Source: Natronomonas salina (GTDB lineage: Archaea; Halobacteriota; Halobacteria; Halobacteriales; Haloarculaceae). Taken from it: a stretch of 64,000 nucleotides of DNA. The stretch's first letter is position 1. Each line of letters starts with the position of its first letter. Position numbers and translations under genes: made by a program. The notes beneath the pieces were generated by a model that was not told the origin of the DNA, ran no database searches, and saw nothing but the letters and a program-made list of their open reading frames with translations. The stretch is from NCBI RefSeq assembly GCF_013391105.1, contig NZ_CP058335.1, forward strand, positions 1,984,001-2,048,000. Reading direction: 5' to 3'. This document shows positions 8,357-16,691 of the stretch, in pieces.

Positions 8357-8374
8357 CGGCAGATAATAATGCCG
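8357..8374 (+). promoter_or_regulatory. TATA-like box framed by an inverted repeat
   Basis: GATAATAA (8362-8369) is flanked by CGGCA and TGCCG. It is centred about 31 nt before the ATG at 8397, the same layout as the boxes at 2391 and 4174. It is a candidate core promoter for the remnant ORF and the Gfo/Idh gene, possibly covered by a regulator binding the repeat. Confidence 0.4.
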
Positions 8375-8396
8375 CTAGGTGGCCTCCGTCGGGGCA

Positions 8397-8633
8397 ATGA
8401 CACGGCCCGAACAGTCACCCTGGACCGTCGGCGACGGCGAGCCGACAGACGATATCGCCATCGCGTCCCCGACAGTCGGCGACGCGGAACGCGCCCGGGT
8501 CGACGACGTCCTGGCGTCCGACGACCCGACCGCGGGCGACCAGGTCGGCGTCTCCGAGACTGCCTTCGCGGCGTACTGCGACGCCGGCCGGATCACTCCC
8601 ACCGTCGCCGAGACCCTGGAGGTGACCGCATGA
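8397..8633 (+). pseudogene. Internally deleted DegT/DnrJ/EryC1-family aminotransferase remnant
   Basis: 78 aa from the ATG at 8397. Residues IASPTVGDAERARVDDVLAS, then AGDQV and AFAAYCDAGR, read like the first 60 or so residues of sugar-nucleotide aminotransferases of the DegT family, which are normally about 360-400 aa. The frame then jumps to TPTVAETLEVTA, which looks like a family C-terminus, and its stop overlaps the next ATG as ATGA. An in-frame deletion of the catalytic core (PLP Lys included) explains this. The remnant contains GGAGGTGA before the next gene, so it may persist as a leader for Gfo/Idh translation. The DegT assignment rests on motif memory. Confidence 0.55.
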
Positions 8634-9607
8634 GCGACGTCCGCGCGGGCGTCATCGGCGTCGGGAGCATGGGCCGGCACCACGCCAGGGTGTACAGCGA
8701 ACTGCTCGGCGTCGACCTCGTCGGCGTCAGCGACGCGAACCCCGAGAACGCCGTCAGCGTCGCCGAAGCGTACGACGCCGAGCCTCTCGGCGTCGACGAG
8801 CTGCTGTCGAAGGTCGACGTGGTCTCCATCGCCGTCCCGACGGAGTACCACTACGAGATGGCCGAGAAGGCCATCGACGCCGGCGTCGACCTGCTGGTGG
8901 AGAAGCCGTTCGTCGCCGACTTCGAGAAGGGCCGCGAGCTGGTCCGGCGCGCCGAGGCGGCGGACGTCCGCCTCCAGGTCGGCCACATCGAGCGGTTCAA
9001 CCCGGCGATCCGCGCCCTCGGGGACGTCCTGGACGACGACGAGGCGGTGCTGACGATCTCGGCCGAGCGGCTCGGGCCGCCGCTGGACCGGGACGTCTCC
9101 GACCCGGTGACGAAGGACCTGATGATCCACGACGTCGACGTCGTGCTGTCGTTGCTCGACCAGGACGTCCTGGACGCCAGCGCGGTCACCAACCACGACG
9201 GCCAGTACACGACCGCCACCCTCGAGTTCGACGGCGGCTGCGTCGGTCGGCTGACCGCCAGCCGCATCACCCAGGAGAAGGTCCGGCAGCTGACCGTCGG
9301 GACCGAGTCCCGGCGCATCAAGGTCGACTACATCGACCAGTCGGTCCGCATCCGGCGCCGCTCCCGGCCGGAGTTCGTCGAGGAGGACGGCGACGTCCGC
9401 TACCACCACGAGGGCGTCGTCGAGGAGGTCGCCGTCGACAGCACCGAGCCCCTGAAGGCCCAGCTCCGGTCGTTCGTCGACGCAGCGACGGACGGCACCG
9501 AGCCCGAGGTCACCGGCGAGGCCGCCCTCCGGGTCCTGGAGGTCGTCGACCAGATCGAGACGGCCGCGGGGTCGAAGGGGACGGCCCCCGACAGTCTCGT
9601 CCAGTAG
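8630..9607 (+). CDS. Gfo/Idh/MocA-family sugar (nucleotide) dehydrogenase
   Basis: 325 aa. It has the N-terminal Rossmann motif GVIGVGSMGRHHARVY, the family EKP motif in LLVEKPF, and GHIERFNP before the alpha/beta substrate domain. Members oxidise sugars or UDP-sugars with NAD(P). Beside a DegT-type gene the expected role is the WlbA/WbpB-like 3-oxidation of a UDP-uronate before transamination, which suits the uronate-forming dehydrogenases at the window start. Here the aminotransferase partner is collapsed. The start is ATG at 8630, overlapping the remnant stop, with GGAGGTGACC just upstream. The specificity is inferred. Confidence 0.85.
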   Translation: MSDVRAGVIGVGSMGRHHARVYSELLGVDLVGVSDANPENAVSVAEAYDAEPLGVDELLSKVDVVSIAVPTEYHYEMAEKAIDAGVDLLVEKPFVADFEKGRELVRRAEAADVRLQVGHIERFNPAIRALGDVLDDDEAVLTISAERLGPPLDRDVSDPVTKDLMIHDVDVVLSLLDQDVLDASAVTNHDGQYTTATLEFDGGCVGRLTASRITQEKVRQLTVGTESRRIKVDYIDQSVRIRRRSRPEFVEEDGDVRYHHEGVVEEVAVDSTEPLKAQLRSFVDAATDGTEPEVTGEAALRVLEVVDQIETAAGSKGTAPDSLVQ

Positions 9608-9729
9608 GCGGCCCGTCGAGTTCTTCTGACGGTTCAGGCCGATTTTCCCATCATTCGCCGTAGCTCGCGGACCCGAGCGCCGCGGCTGTCCGTGCGGCGT
9701 CGAAAGAAATCGGCGGTCGGTGGACGGTG

Positions 9730-10959
9730 CTATCGGCGACGGGTCAACAGTAGCGCGCTCCCGAAGACCGCGAGGATGGCGACCAGCGCGCCGAACCCGG
9801 GGCCGTCGTTGGCTGACGGGGTCTGTTCGCCGTCGCCCTCGCCGGCCTGGGCGCCGCCGACGTCGGAGCCGTTGCCCGCGCCGGCGTTCGAACCGTTGCT
9901 CGCGCTGGCACCGGACCCGTTGCCCGCACCGGACTCGTTGGCGCCGCCGGCGCTGGACCCGCTGCCGGAGGTGCCTCCTTCGGTCGACTCGCCGCCTTCG
10001 CTACCGCCCGACTCGGTACCGGGCGATCCCTCCTCGGCGGTCGATTCGCCGCCTTCGCTACCGCCCGACTCGGTGCCGGAGGATCCCTCCTCGGCGGTCG
10101 ACTCACCGCCTTCGGACGCGGTCGACTCGCCGCTCGTCCCCTCGCCCGACGGCGTCGGTGTCGGCGTGCTCTCGCCGCCGGAGCTGCTCGTCTCGCCGCT
10201 GCCCTCCTCGTTCGGCGGCGGGCCGAGCTGCTCGCGAGCTTCCTCCTCGCTGTCGCACTCACAGATGTAGAAGTAGTTCGACTTGGTGTTGACGCCGACC
10301 TGCTCGGCGTTCTCCGAGGGCTGCTCGCCCTGGCCGTTGTCGGCGACGGTGCCGTTCAGGAAGCCGTCGATCCGGTACCAGCCGGGCTCGCTGGTCATCG
10401 TCATGCACTCGCCGCCGGCCGAGCCCTCGCCCTGCTGGGCGACGATGGCGTCCTCGGGGGCCATGTACGGCGGGTCGCCGCCGAGGTCGTCCCAGTTGTA
10501 GAACTCCACGGTGATACCGTCGTCGCGGAAGGTGGCCTGCTTCTGCTTCTGGACGAGGTCCTCGTCGTAGTTGGTGCCCTCGTCGTCGTCGCCGCGGTCG
10601 ATACCGAACGCCGCCGTGTTCTCGGTGGTACACTCCGAGTAGTCGATCCAGTCGGCGTCGATGATGATGTAGTCGATGTAGAGGCCATCCTCGGCGCCCT
10701 GGGCGGAGAAGGCCTCCGCTCCGGAGGCGGAGTACCGCATGCTACCGCCGCCCTGGTTCTGGTCGCCCGGGTAGTGGTCGTCCTGCGAGACGGCGGAGAT
10801 GCGGAAGTTCGCCTCCTCCGTCATGTCGGGGGCCTCCGATTTCGTGTGCGAGTCGGCCGCGACTGGCGCGAGCGCGACCACGCCCACGATCGATACCGTC
10901 AGTGCGATGCTCAGCAGGACCGCGCTGAGCTGGGTTCTGTCGATCTGTCTCCGACGCAT
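9730..10959 (-). CDS. PGF-CTERM cell-surface protein with Ser/Gly/Glu-rich stalk
   Basis: 409 aa from the second Met (MRRRQIDRTQLSAVLL), chosen because it puts basic residues directly before a hydrophobic signal peptide ending near VAADS. A folded domain of about 200 aa with several Cys follows, then a Ser/Gly/Glu/Thr stalk with 19-residue repeats. The C-terminus is a PGF-CTERM signal (PGFGALVAILAVFG, then RRR), the recognition sequence for archaeosortase ArtA and lipid attachment. The protein should be anchored outside the membrane. The folded domain is not one I recognise. Confidence 0.8.
   Translation of the reverse strand: MRRRQIDRTQLSAVLLSIALTVSIVGVVALAPVAADSHTKSEAPDMTEEANFRISAVSQDDHYPGDQNQGGGSMRYSASGAEAFSAQGAEDGLYIDYIIIDADWIDYSECTTENTAAFGIDRGDDDEGTNYDEDLVQKQKQATFRDDGITVEFYNWDDLGGDPPYMAPEDAIVAQQGEGSAGGECMTMTSEPGWYRIDGFLNGTVADNGQGEQPSENAEQVGVNTKSNYFYICECDSEEEAREQLGPPPNEEGSGETSSSGGESTPTPTPSGEGTSGESTASEGGESTAEEGSSGTESGGSEGGESTAEEGSPGTESGGSEGGESTEGGTSGSGSSAGGANESGAGNGSGASASNGSNAGAGNGSDVGGAQAGEGDGEQTPSANDGPGFGALVAILAVFGSALLLTRRR
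9980..10116 (-). repeat. 57-bp in-frame tandem repeat in the PGF-CTERM stalk
   Basis: The segment beginning TCGCCGCCTTCG recurs at 9989, 10046 and, partly, 10103, a 57-bp period (19 codons, unit containing GGSEGGESTAEEG). Copies are nearly identical, so length variation by slippage or recombination is plausible. The unit encodes a flexible, acidic, glycosylatable spacer. Confidence 0.7.
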
Positions 10960-11454
10960 CGTGTGCCCCTCGTTACTCCAGCACATTCGTTATGAACGTC
11001 CAACTCGTTTACAGATTCGGAAAGGCGCTTCTAGTCAACTGTGCAACCAACTCGGAGGCAACCGCCGTCGGATCGGCACGGAGACGGTATCGACGCGCCC
11101 GCCGGCGGTAACACCGTGGTACACCCCGCCACAGTGGCGCGAAACCCGCGGGTCGACCCCCGCCGGTCGGAGCCCCCGGACGGTGGTTCGGCAGGCGCCG
11201 GGGAGACGCGCCGGGGCCAACGAGCGGCGGTTGCAGCTACGTTACCACGAGACACCGCGGATCCGGGTGCGGGATCACCCCGTCTGACGCCGTTCAGGAC
11301 CATTTCAGCGCCGGCGTAACCCGCACTGTGAGACCAGTTTAGCTCTCCGTATATGTCGTACGCGGTGACGAGAAACGTTCGTAACGGTCGAATGACCTGA
11401 AAGAGTTTACAACTAGCTTCTCGGTTTATTAGATACGCTGGCCTTCGCCGACCC
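10960..11454. other. Intergenic region between divergent genes
   Basis: About 0.5 kb. Open frames here are Arg/Pro-rich shadows without motifs. The right end carries an AT-rich patch (GGTTTATTAGATA near 11423-11435) suited to a leaderless start at 11455. No RNA gene or repeat was recognised. Confidence 0.5.
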
Positions 11455-11994
11455 ATGCAGGCACCGACAGACCCGACCGACTCCGACCGCGAACGCACCG
11501 CCGTCGACGCCCCCCTCGACCGGGACGAGCTGTTCGCCCTGCTGCAGTCCGGGCGGCGGCGGCGCGTGGTCCGGCACCTCCTCGAGTTCGTCGGCGAGCC
11601 GATGCCGGTGGACGCGCTCGCGACCGCCATCGCACGCCGGGAGCACGAGACCCCCTCGGAGGGGCTCGACGCGTCGGTCCGCGAGCGCGTCGAGATCGCG
11701 CTCGACCACGCCCACCTCCCGCAGCTCGCCGCGGCGGACGTCGTCGAGTACGACCGGGACCGGGGTCGCGTGACGGCGACGCCGGAGATCGAGGCCCTCG
11801 AGCCGTACCTCGACGACGGCCCGGACGCGGCGCCGGCCGCCGGACGAGCCGTGCGACTCGCGCTGGCGGGACTGGCGGGCGGCGCCGTCGCGGCGGCGTT
11901 CGCCTGGCGGAACAGAATCGCCGAGGGCGTGGGCGCCGGGACGCTCGCGGCGCTGCTCGTGTGGCTGCTCGGGCGGGACGACGAATCCTCGTAG
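11455..11994 (+). CDS. DUF7344-type winged-helix regulator with membrane anchor
   Basis: 179 aa. Residues about 22-110 match the haloarchaeal DUF7344 helix-turn-helix domain: LFALLQSGRRRRVVRHLLE, then HAHLPQLAAADVVEYDRDRG near the wing. Two hydrophobic segments follow (LALAGLAGGAVAAAFAW and AGTLAALLVWLLG), so the DNA-binding domain would be tethered to the membrane from the cytoplasm. It may regulate the divergent surface-protein gene, but that is inference. Confidence 0.75.
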   Translation: MQAPTDPTDSDRERTAVDAPLDRDELFALLQSGRRRRVVRHLLEFVGEPMPVDALATAIARREHETPSEGLDASVRERVEIALDHAHLPQLAAADVVEYDRDRGRVTATPEIEALEPYLDDGPDAAPAAGRAVRLALAGLAGGAVAAAFAWRNRIAEGVGAGTLAALLVWLLGRDDESS

Positions 11995-12104
11995 ATATAA
12001 ACGACCGGATAGGACCGACAGCAGATTGATAGTCGGTCTCACGTGAGTCCCGGGTAGTTCCCCATGGCCCCAGCCTCGCGACCGTCGGGCATACCCGGAG
12101 ACCG

Positions 12105-13265
12105 ATGAGACGGACCGTCCTGACGTTCCTGCTCGTGAGCGCCGTGGCCGTCTCGGCAGCGCTGGCTCTGGTCGGCGCGGTCGGGTTGGCGACGACCGGC
12201 GCCGCCCAGTCGATGCCGGAGTCCGGCCCCGACGAGGCGAACCGGTCGGCGGACGACGCCCGGATCGCCTACTTCAGCGTGGCCGGGCGCGGGTACGTCT
12301 CCGACCAGAAGGCCCTCGACGAGGACCACCCCGGGCCGACGTACGTCTGGGCGAGCGAGTCGCTCGTCCTGCGGCCGACCGTCCACACGCAGCCGAACGG
12401 CCGCACCAAACGGGCCTGCGGGTACCTCCTCGACGAGGACGGAGGGCCCATCGAGTCCGTCGGCTGTCACGCCTGGAACTCGACGACCCGCCAGCGGTGG
12501 GCCAGAATCGAGTTCGCCGGGTGGCCCGCCGAGGCCAGGGGCACCCAGTACGTCCGCATCGAACTGCAGGAAGAGGTCCACCGGACGGCGGGCGAGGACG
12601 GCAGCGGGACCGAGACGGTGCTCCGGGACACCCACGAGGCCCAGGTGACGGTCATCACCAAGCAGGGCGACCTCGACGGCGACGGCCTCGCGAACGCCCG
12701 GGAGGTCGCGGTCGGCACCGACTTCACCCGGCAGGACACCGACGGCGACGGCGTCTCCGACCGCGCCGAGGTCTACCGGTACGACAGCGACCCGACGGCG
12801 GCGGACTCGACCGGCGACGGCGTCGACGACGGGACCGTGGCCAGCCTCCGCCTGCCGCCGACCGTCCCCTACGTCGTCCACGCGGCCGTCGCCGCCGGCC
12901 TCCTCGGAGCCGTCGGACTGGCGGCGGCGGGCGTCGCGCTCCGTCGACGACTCCGGACCGAGCCCGATGGCCCGCCACCCGCCGGGTCGCGGACGGTCGC
13001 CACCGACGGGTCCGCCGATCCCGACAGGTTCGTAGACACCAAGGAAGGGGAGATCCTCCAGATCCTCCGCGAGCACGACGGCCAGATGCGACAGACCGAC
13101 CTCGTCGACGAGACCGAGTGGTCGAAGGCCACGGTCAGCCGCCTGCTGTCGACCCTCGAAGACGAGGGCCGCGTCGAGAAGATCCGCGTCGGCCGCGGCA
13201 ACGTCGTGCGACTCGTCGGCCCCGACGCCCCGCCCACCGGCGAGCGGTCGCAGGCCTCCGGCTGA
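12105..13265 (+). CDS. Membrane-spanning protein: extracellular Ca-binding-type repeats, cytoplasmic winged helix
   Basis: 386 aa. It has an N-terminal signal peptide (VLTFLLVSAVAVSAALALVG) and an extracellular domain with two Cys. Calcium-binding thrombospondin-3-like Asp-rich repeats follow (DLDGDGLANAREV, DTDGDGVSDRAEV, DSTGDGVDDG; about 188-243). A membrane helix lies at about 255-283. A cytoplasmic winged-helix domain (TKEGEILQILREHDGQM, WSKATVSRLLSTLEDEGRV; about 310-370) completes it. The order outside-membrane-DNA-binding suggests a one-component signal transducer. Ligand and target genes are unknown. Confidence 0.75.
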   Translation: MRRTVLTFLLVSAVAVSAALALVGAVGLATTGAAQSMPESGPDEANRSADDARIAYFSVAGRGYVSDQKALDEDHPGPTYVWASESLVLRPTVHTQPNGRTKRACGYLLDEDGGPIESVGCHAWNSTTRQRWARIEFAGWPAEARGTQYVRIELQEEVHRTAGEDGSGTETVLRDTHEAQVTVITKQGDLDGDGLANAREVAVGTDFTRQDTDGDGVSDRAEVYRYDSDPTAADSTGDGVDDGTVASLRLPPTVPYVVHAAVAAGLLGAVGLAAAGVALRRRLRTEPDGPPPAGSRTVATDGSADPDRFVDTKEGEILQILREHDGQMRQTDLVDETEWSKATVSRLLSTLEDEGRVEKIRVGRGNVVRLVGPDAPPTGERSQASG

Positions 13266-13311
13266 CGGTGGCGTCGCGGACCTGGTCGCGTCCCGTGTGC
13301 GGGGGCCGCCG

Positions 13312-13524
13312 TCAGCGTCCGCCGGCGGTGGCGGGCGGTTCGGACCCGTCGAACAGCCGCTGCAGCGTCCCCTCCGGGTAGTACCTGGCGCCGCAGTCGG
13401 CACACTCCGCGACGACGACCGTCGTCGCCGCCTCGACGCCGATCGGGAGGTCGCGCGGCGACACGTCTCGTTCGAGGAGCGATCCACCGCAGTCCGAACA
13501 GGGGAGGTCGGTCTCCGTGGGCAT
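13312..13524 (-). CDS. Small double-CxxC zinc-ribbon protein
   Basis: 70 aa from ATG at 13524. It has two Cys pairs, LPCSDCGG near the N-terminus and AECADCGARYYP about 30 residues later, forming a probable single zinc ribbon. The sequence between is hydrophobic beta-like (EAATTVVVAE). It is convergent with the winged-helix gene, 46 bp from its end. Function unknown. Confidence 0.6.
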   Translation of the reverse strand: MPTETDLPCSDCGGSLLERDVSPRDLPIGVEAATTVVVAECADCGARYYPEGTLQRLFDGSEPPATAGGR

Positions 13525-13821
13525 GGTTGTCACCGGCCGGGCACGCGCGGTCTCTCGCCGGTGCCGTCCGCCGAATCGCGCAGACGAGGAGACGGCTCCG
13601 GCGGCCAGCGGGCGAACGGGGCGGCGAGAACGAACGGGCGACGCCCAGATACACGGATAGTCGACGGCGTCTGACAAAAATCTTGGGACGAGTTGGCAAA
13701 CACCGCGGACCGGTCGCGGTCCTGGCGAATCCGCTTCGTGAGCGCCGGGAGCGCCACTCTTCGAGAAAATTCCAGCCCTCGTCACCCAAAGTTCTAAGCG
13801 AGTCGTGTCGGTATCGCCGCC

Positions 13822-14805
13822 ATGGCCCTCCACGCACTGCAAGAGATCGGCGACGCCGTCGACCTCGCCCGCGAGTTCCTGTTCCCCTTCGACCTCCGGC
13901 GGTGGCTGAAACTCGCCGTCGTCGCGTTCTTCCTCGGCGGCAGCAGCGCCGGGTTCCCCACCGGACAGTTCGACACCGGCGGGGCACCCCCCGACGAGAC
14001 GCCCGGGCAGGTACCGGACCTCCCCTCGACCCTGCCGGACGACCTGCTCCTGATCGTCGCCGCCATCGTCGCGGGGCTCCTGTTGCTGGGGCTCGTCTTC
14101 GCCGTCGTCGGCGCCGTCATGGAGTTCGTCTTCGTCGAGTCGCTCCTGTCCGGGACGGTCTCGGTCCGGCGCTACTGGAGCCGGCGGTGGGGCCAGGGCC
14201 TCCGGCTCTTCGGCTTCCGGTTCGTCCTCGGCCTCCCGTTCCTCCTGCTCGTCCTCGGCTGGATGGCGATCCTGCTGGTCCCGCTCCTCCTCGGCGACGA
14301 CCCGATCCTCCCGGTCGGCTTCTTCCTGCTGGGCATCCCGGTCGTGTTCCTCGCCGGACTCGTCTACGGCGCGGTGAACACCTTCACCACCGTCTTCGTC
14401 GTCCCCCTGATGATCCGCGACGACTCGGGCGTTCTCGCGGGCTGGCGACGGCTCTGGCCGTCGGTGAAGGCCGAGTGGAAGCAGTACCTCGGCTTCGCCG
14501 TCGCCTGGCTCGGCCTGACCATCGGGACGGGGCTGGTCGCGTCGATCGCCGTCGGCATCGCCGCCGTCGCGTTGCTGATTCCGCTCGGAATCCTCGCCGC
14601 GGTCGCGTACTTCGCGGTCGGGTTCTCGACGACCGCTGGCCTCCTCGTCGTGGGAGTCCTCGCGGTCGTCTTCGTGGTCGCCATGCTCGTCGTCACGGCG
14701 CTGGTCCAGGTGCCCATCCTGACGTACCTCCGGTACTACGCCCTGCTGGTCCTGGGCGACATCGAACCCGAGTTCGACCTCGTCCGGAGCGACGAGGTGG
14801 TGTGA
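13822..14805 (+). CDS. Polytopic membrane protein, haloarchaeal DUF7544-like
   Basis: 327 aa with an amphipathic N-terminus (ALQEIGDAVDLAREFLFPFD) followed by about six hydrophobic segments. A Pro/Asp-rich loop lies after the first. The layout resembles the haloarchaeal DUF7544 membrane family, which I cannot link to a reaction. The start ATG at 13822 follows an AT-rich patch. It converges with the formate-dehydrogenase operon and is probably independent of it. Confidence 0.65.
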   Translation: MALHALQEIGDAVDLAREFLFPFDLRRWLKLAVVAFFLGGSSAGFPTGQFDTGGAPPDETPGQVPDLPSTLPDDLLLIVAAIVAGLLLLGLVFAVVGAVMEFVFVESLLSGTVSVRRYWSRRWGQGLRLFGFRFVLGLPFLLLVLGWMAILLVPLLLGDDPILPVGFFLLGIPVVFLAGLVYGAVNTFTTVFVVPLMIRDDSGVLAGWRRLWPSVKAEWKQYLGFAVAWLGLTIGTGLVASIAVGIAAVALLIPLGILAAVAYFAVGFSTTAGLLVVGVLAVVFVVAMLVVTALVQVPILTYLRYYALLVLGDIEPEFDLVRSDEVV

Positions 14806-14825
14806 ACGAACGGTTCGAGAGACCG

Positions 14826-15008
14826 CTACAGGACGTACTCGAGGAGGGCGAACGCGACGAGGAACATCGCGGCGAGGACTGCGAGGACCTGGTAGCGACG
14901 GTCCGCCCCCTCGCTGACGTCCGGGGTCCCGAAGACCACCGCGAGCATCCCGCCGACGGCGACGACGACGACCGCCACCGCGTAGACCGAGTACAGCAGG
15001 TTCGTCAC
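14826..15008 (-). CDS. Small two-helix membrane protein, last gene of formate-dehydrogenase operon
   Basis: 60 aa with two hydrophobic helices (YAVAVVVVAVGGMLAVVFG and YQVLAVLAAMFLVAFALLEYVL). The GTG start overlaps the cytochrome b subunit stop as GTGA, so translation is coupled and the product probably belongs with that complex. No family recognised. It may be a small accessory subunit. Confidence 0.65.
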   Translation of the reverse strand: MTNLLYSVYAVAVVVVAVGGMLAVVFGTPDVSEGADRRYQVLAVLAAMFLVAFALLEYVL

Positions 15009-16069
15009 GGCGGATCACCCGCCCCGCCGTGGCCGCCGTCGGCCCCCTCGGTCGCGTCGCGACTCCCTCCGTCGGCCAGCTCCGGCGACCCGCCGTCCGT
15101 CGCGGTCGCTTCGTCGGCGCGCTCCCGTTGCCGGCGGTAGCGCGTGCGGAGCACGTTCCCGTACACCGACAGCAGAAGTCCGACGAGCAATACCAGCATG
15201 CCGATGTTGATGCCGACGGTCCGCAGGAGGCTGCCCTCGTTGAACTGCAGGAACGCCGGGACCGGATAGCCGCCGTAGTCGATGCTCGCGAGGAGCACGC
15301 TGGCGATGCCGACGACGACCATGATGGCGAAGACGTTCGTCGCCCACCGCCACGACGGCTTCAGGCGGAGCCGCTCGATGCCGGTGGTGTCGTACTCGTC
15401 GGGGTCGCCGTGGAAGTTCGGCATCCGGTCCTTCGGGACGAACGCCTTCATCTCGACGGGGTAGAAGGCGGGGTGGAACCCGTGCTCGAACGTGTGGAAC
15501 ATCACGCCCATCAGCATGATGACGCCGAGCAGTCCGTGGAAGGCCACGAACGCCATCGCGGCCGACGGGGAGTTGAAGTAGCCGATGAGCAGGGGTTTCC
15601 GCCAGATGAGTACGCCCGTGACCATCAGCAGGACGAGTTCGACGGTGAATATCCAGATGACGCCCTTGCCGATGTAGGAGACCAGCGGCGTCTCCCCGGC
15701 CTTGTTGCCGGCGAACTGCTTGGCGGCGGAGTGGCGCTCGTCGGCCCACCCGAGCGCGAACTTGACGTCCTGGACGAACGCCCAGACGTCGTCAACGGCC
15801 GGCAGGATATCGGTGAAGTTCGACCGGCTCGCCGACCGCAGCAGCATGTACGGCACCCAGACGCCGGTGAGCACGATGAGCGTGAAGCCGGCGAGGCGGT
15901 GGACCGCGAGCACCCCGCGGGTGCCGCCCATCAGCGAGACGAGCCACCACAGCTCGTCGTGGAAGGCCACCGAGTAACCGGTGAAGAACAGCATGAACAC
16001 CGTCAGCGCCAGCAGCGAGTGGAACAGCGTCGTCGCCCGCGAGAACTTCCCGTGGTCGAGGTTCGTCAC
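15005..16069 (-). CDS. Formate dehydrogenase cytochrome b (gamma-type) subunit
   Basis: 354 aa from a GTG at 16069 that overlaps the previous stop (GTGA). It has at least five hydrophobic segments. Candidate haem-ligand His residues lie in TTLFHSLLALTVF, LAVHRLAGFTLI, VAFHGLLGVIML and GVMFHTFEHG, as in the FdnI/hydrogenase-type b family. A hydrophilic Gly/Asp-rich C-terminus is typical of halophiles. It would pass electrons from the Fe-S subunit to the quinone pool. A longer in-frame extension exists but is Arg/Pro-rich shadow coding. Confidence 0.85.
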   Translation of the reverse strand: MTNLDHGKFSRATTLFHSLLALTVFMLFFTGYSVAFHDELWWLVSLMGGTRGVLAVHRLAGFTLIVLTGVWVPYMLLRSASRSNFTDILPAVDDVWAFVQDVKFALGWADERHSAAKQFAGNKAGETPLVSYIGKGVIWIFTVELVLLMVTGVLIWRKPLLIGYFNSPSAAMAFVAFHGLLGVIMLMGVMFHTFEHGFHPAFYPVEMKAFVPKDRMPNFHGDPDEYDTTGIERLRLKPSWRWATNVFAIMVVVGIASVLLASIDYGGYPVPAFLQFNEGSLLRTVGINIGMLVLLVGLLLSVYGNVLRTRYRRQRERADEATATDGGSPELADGGSRDATEGADGGHGGAGDPP

Positions 16070-16689
16070 CCGCCGCCACCTCCGTCGTCCTCGCCGGTCG
16101 GCGAGGCGTCGCCGGTTCCGGTCGGGCCGTCGGCTCCCGATACGTCGGGGCTTCCGCCGTCGGTCGCTGGCGTACGGCGGTCGCGGGGGCGTCCGCCGGG
16201 CGGCTGCATCCGCGCGGCCAGCCGCCGGAACGCCGCCCAGTGGACGAACACCATCAGGAGGATGAAGATGCCCATCACGACGTCGGCGAGGTGGACCAGC
16301 GTTATCAGCAGGTCGAGCCAGAAGTCGGCGTTGCCGGCCGCCCAGCCGGCGCCGACGCCGCCGCCCGCGTCCGTCGGGTGGATGCGCAACAGCCCCTCGA
16401 AGGCGGGGTCCAGCCACGTCACGAGGAGGATGGAGCCGACGGCCAGCGCGAACCCGAACAGCAGGCTGACCGCGAGTGCGATGCCGTCGGAGAGGCCACC
16501 GCCGTCGTCGGTCCGCCGCTCGGGGTCTCGGTCGTGGTCGTCCGCCGGGCCGGCGTCGGCGTCGCCAGGGCTCCCGTCGCCGCCGTCGGGGTCCTCGGGC
16601 GGGGCGGCGCTGTGGGTGCTCTCCTCCGTCGAGCCGCCGTCCGCGACCGTCGCGTCCCCGCCGTCTGCGGGTGAGTCTCGCCCCGTCAT
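16066..16689 (-). CDS. Two-helix membrane protein of the formate-dehydrogenase operon
   Basis: 207 aa from ATG at 16689; a GTG two codons earlier overlaps the ferredoxin stop (GTGA) and is an alternative start. A 70-residue Asp/Gly-rich hydrophilic N-terminus precedes two hydrophobic helices (LAVSLLFGFALAVGSILLV and LLITLVHLADVVMGIFILLM). A Gly/Thr-rich tail follows. His residues in the second helix could bind haem, but this is speculative. The overlaps with both neighbours place it in the complex. No family recognised. Confidence 0.7.
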   Translation of the reverse strand: MTGRDSPADGGDATVADGGSTEESTHSAAPPEDPDGGDGSPGDADAGPADDHDRDPERRTDDGGGLSDGIALAVSLLFGFALAVGSILLVTWLDPAFEGLLRIHPTDAGGGVGAGWAAGNADFWLDLLITLVHLADVVMGIFILLMVFVHWAAFRRLAARMQPPGGRPRDRRTPATDGGSPDVSGADGPTGTGDASPTGEDDGGGGG

Positions 16690-16691
16690 CG

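Noticed and set aside
10960..11454. Possible gene in the gap before the DUF7344-type regulator
   Set aside because: The open frames are short shadows with no haloarchaeal composition.
15005..16417. Longer start for the cytochrome b subunit (470 aa)
   Set aside because: The extra residues are Arg/Pro-rich and overlap the neighbouring gene. A GTG start at 16069 overlaps the previous stop as elsewhere in this operon.
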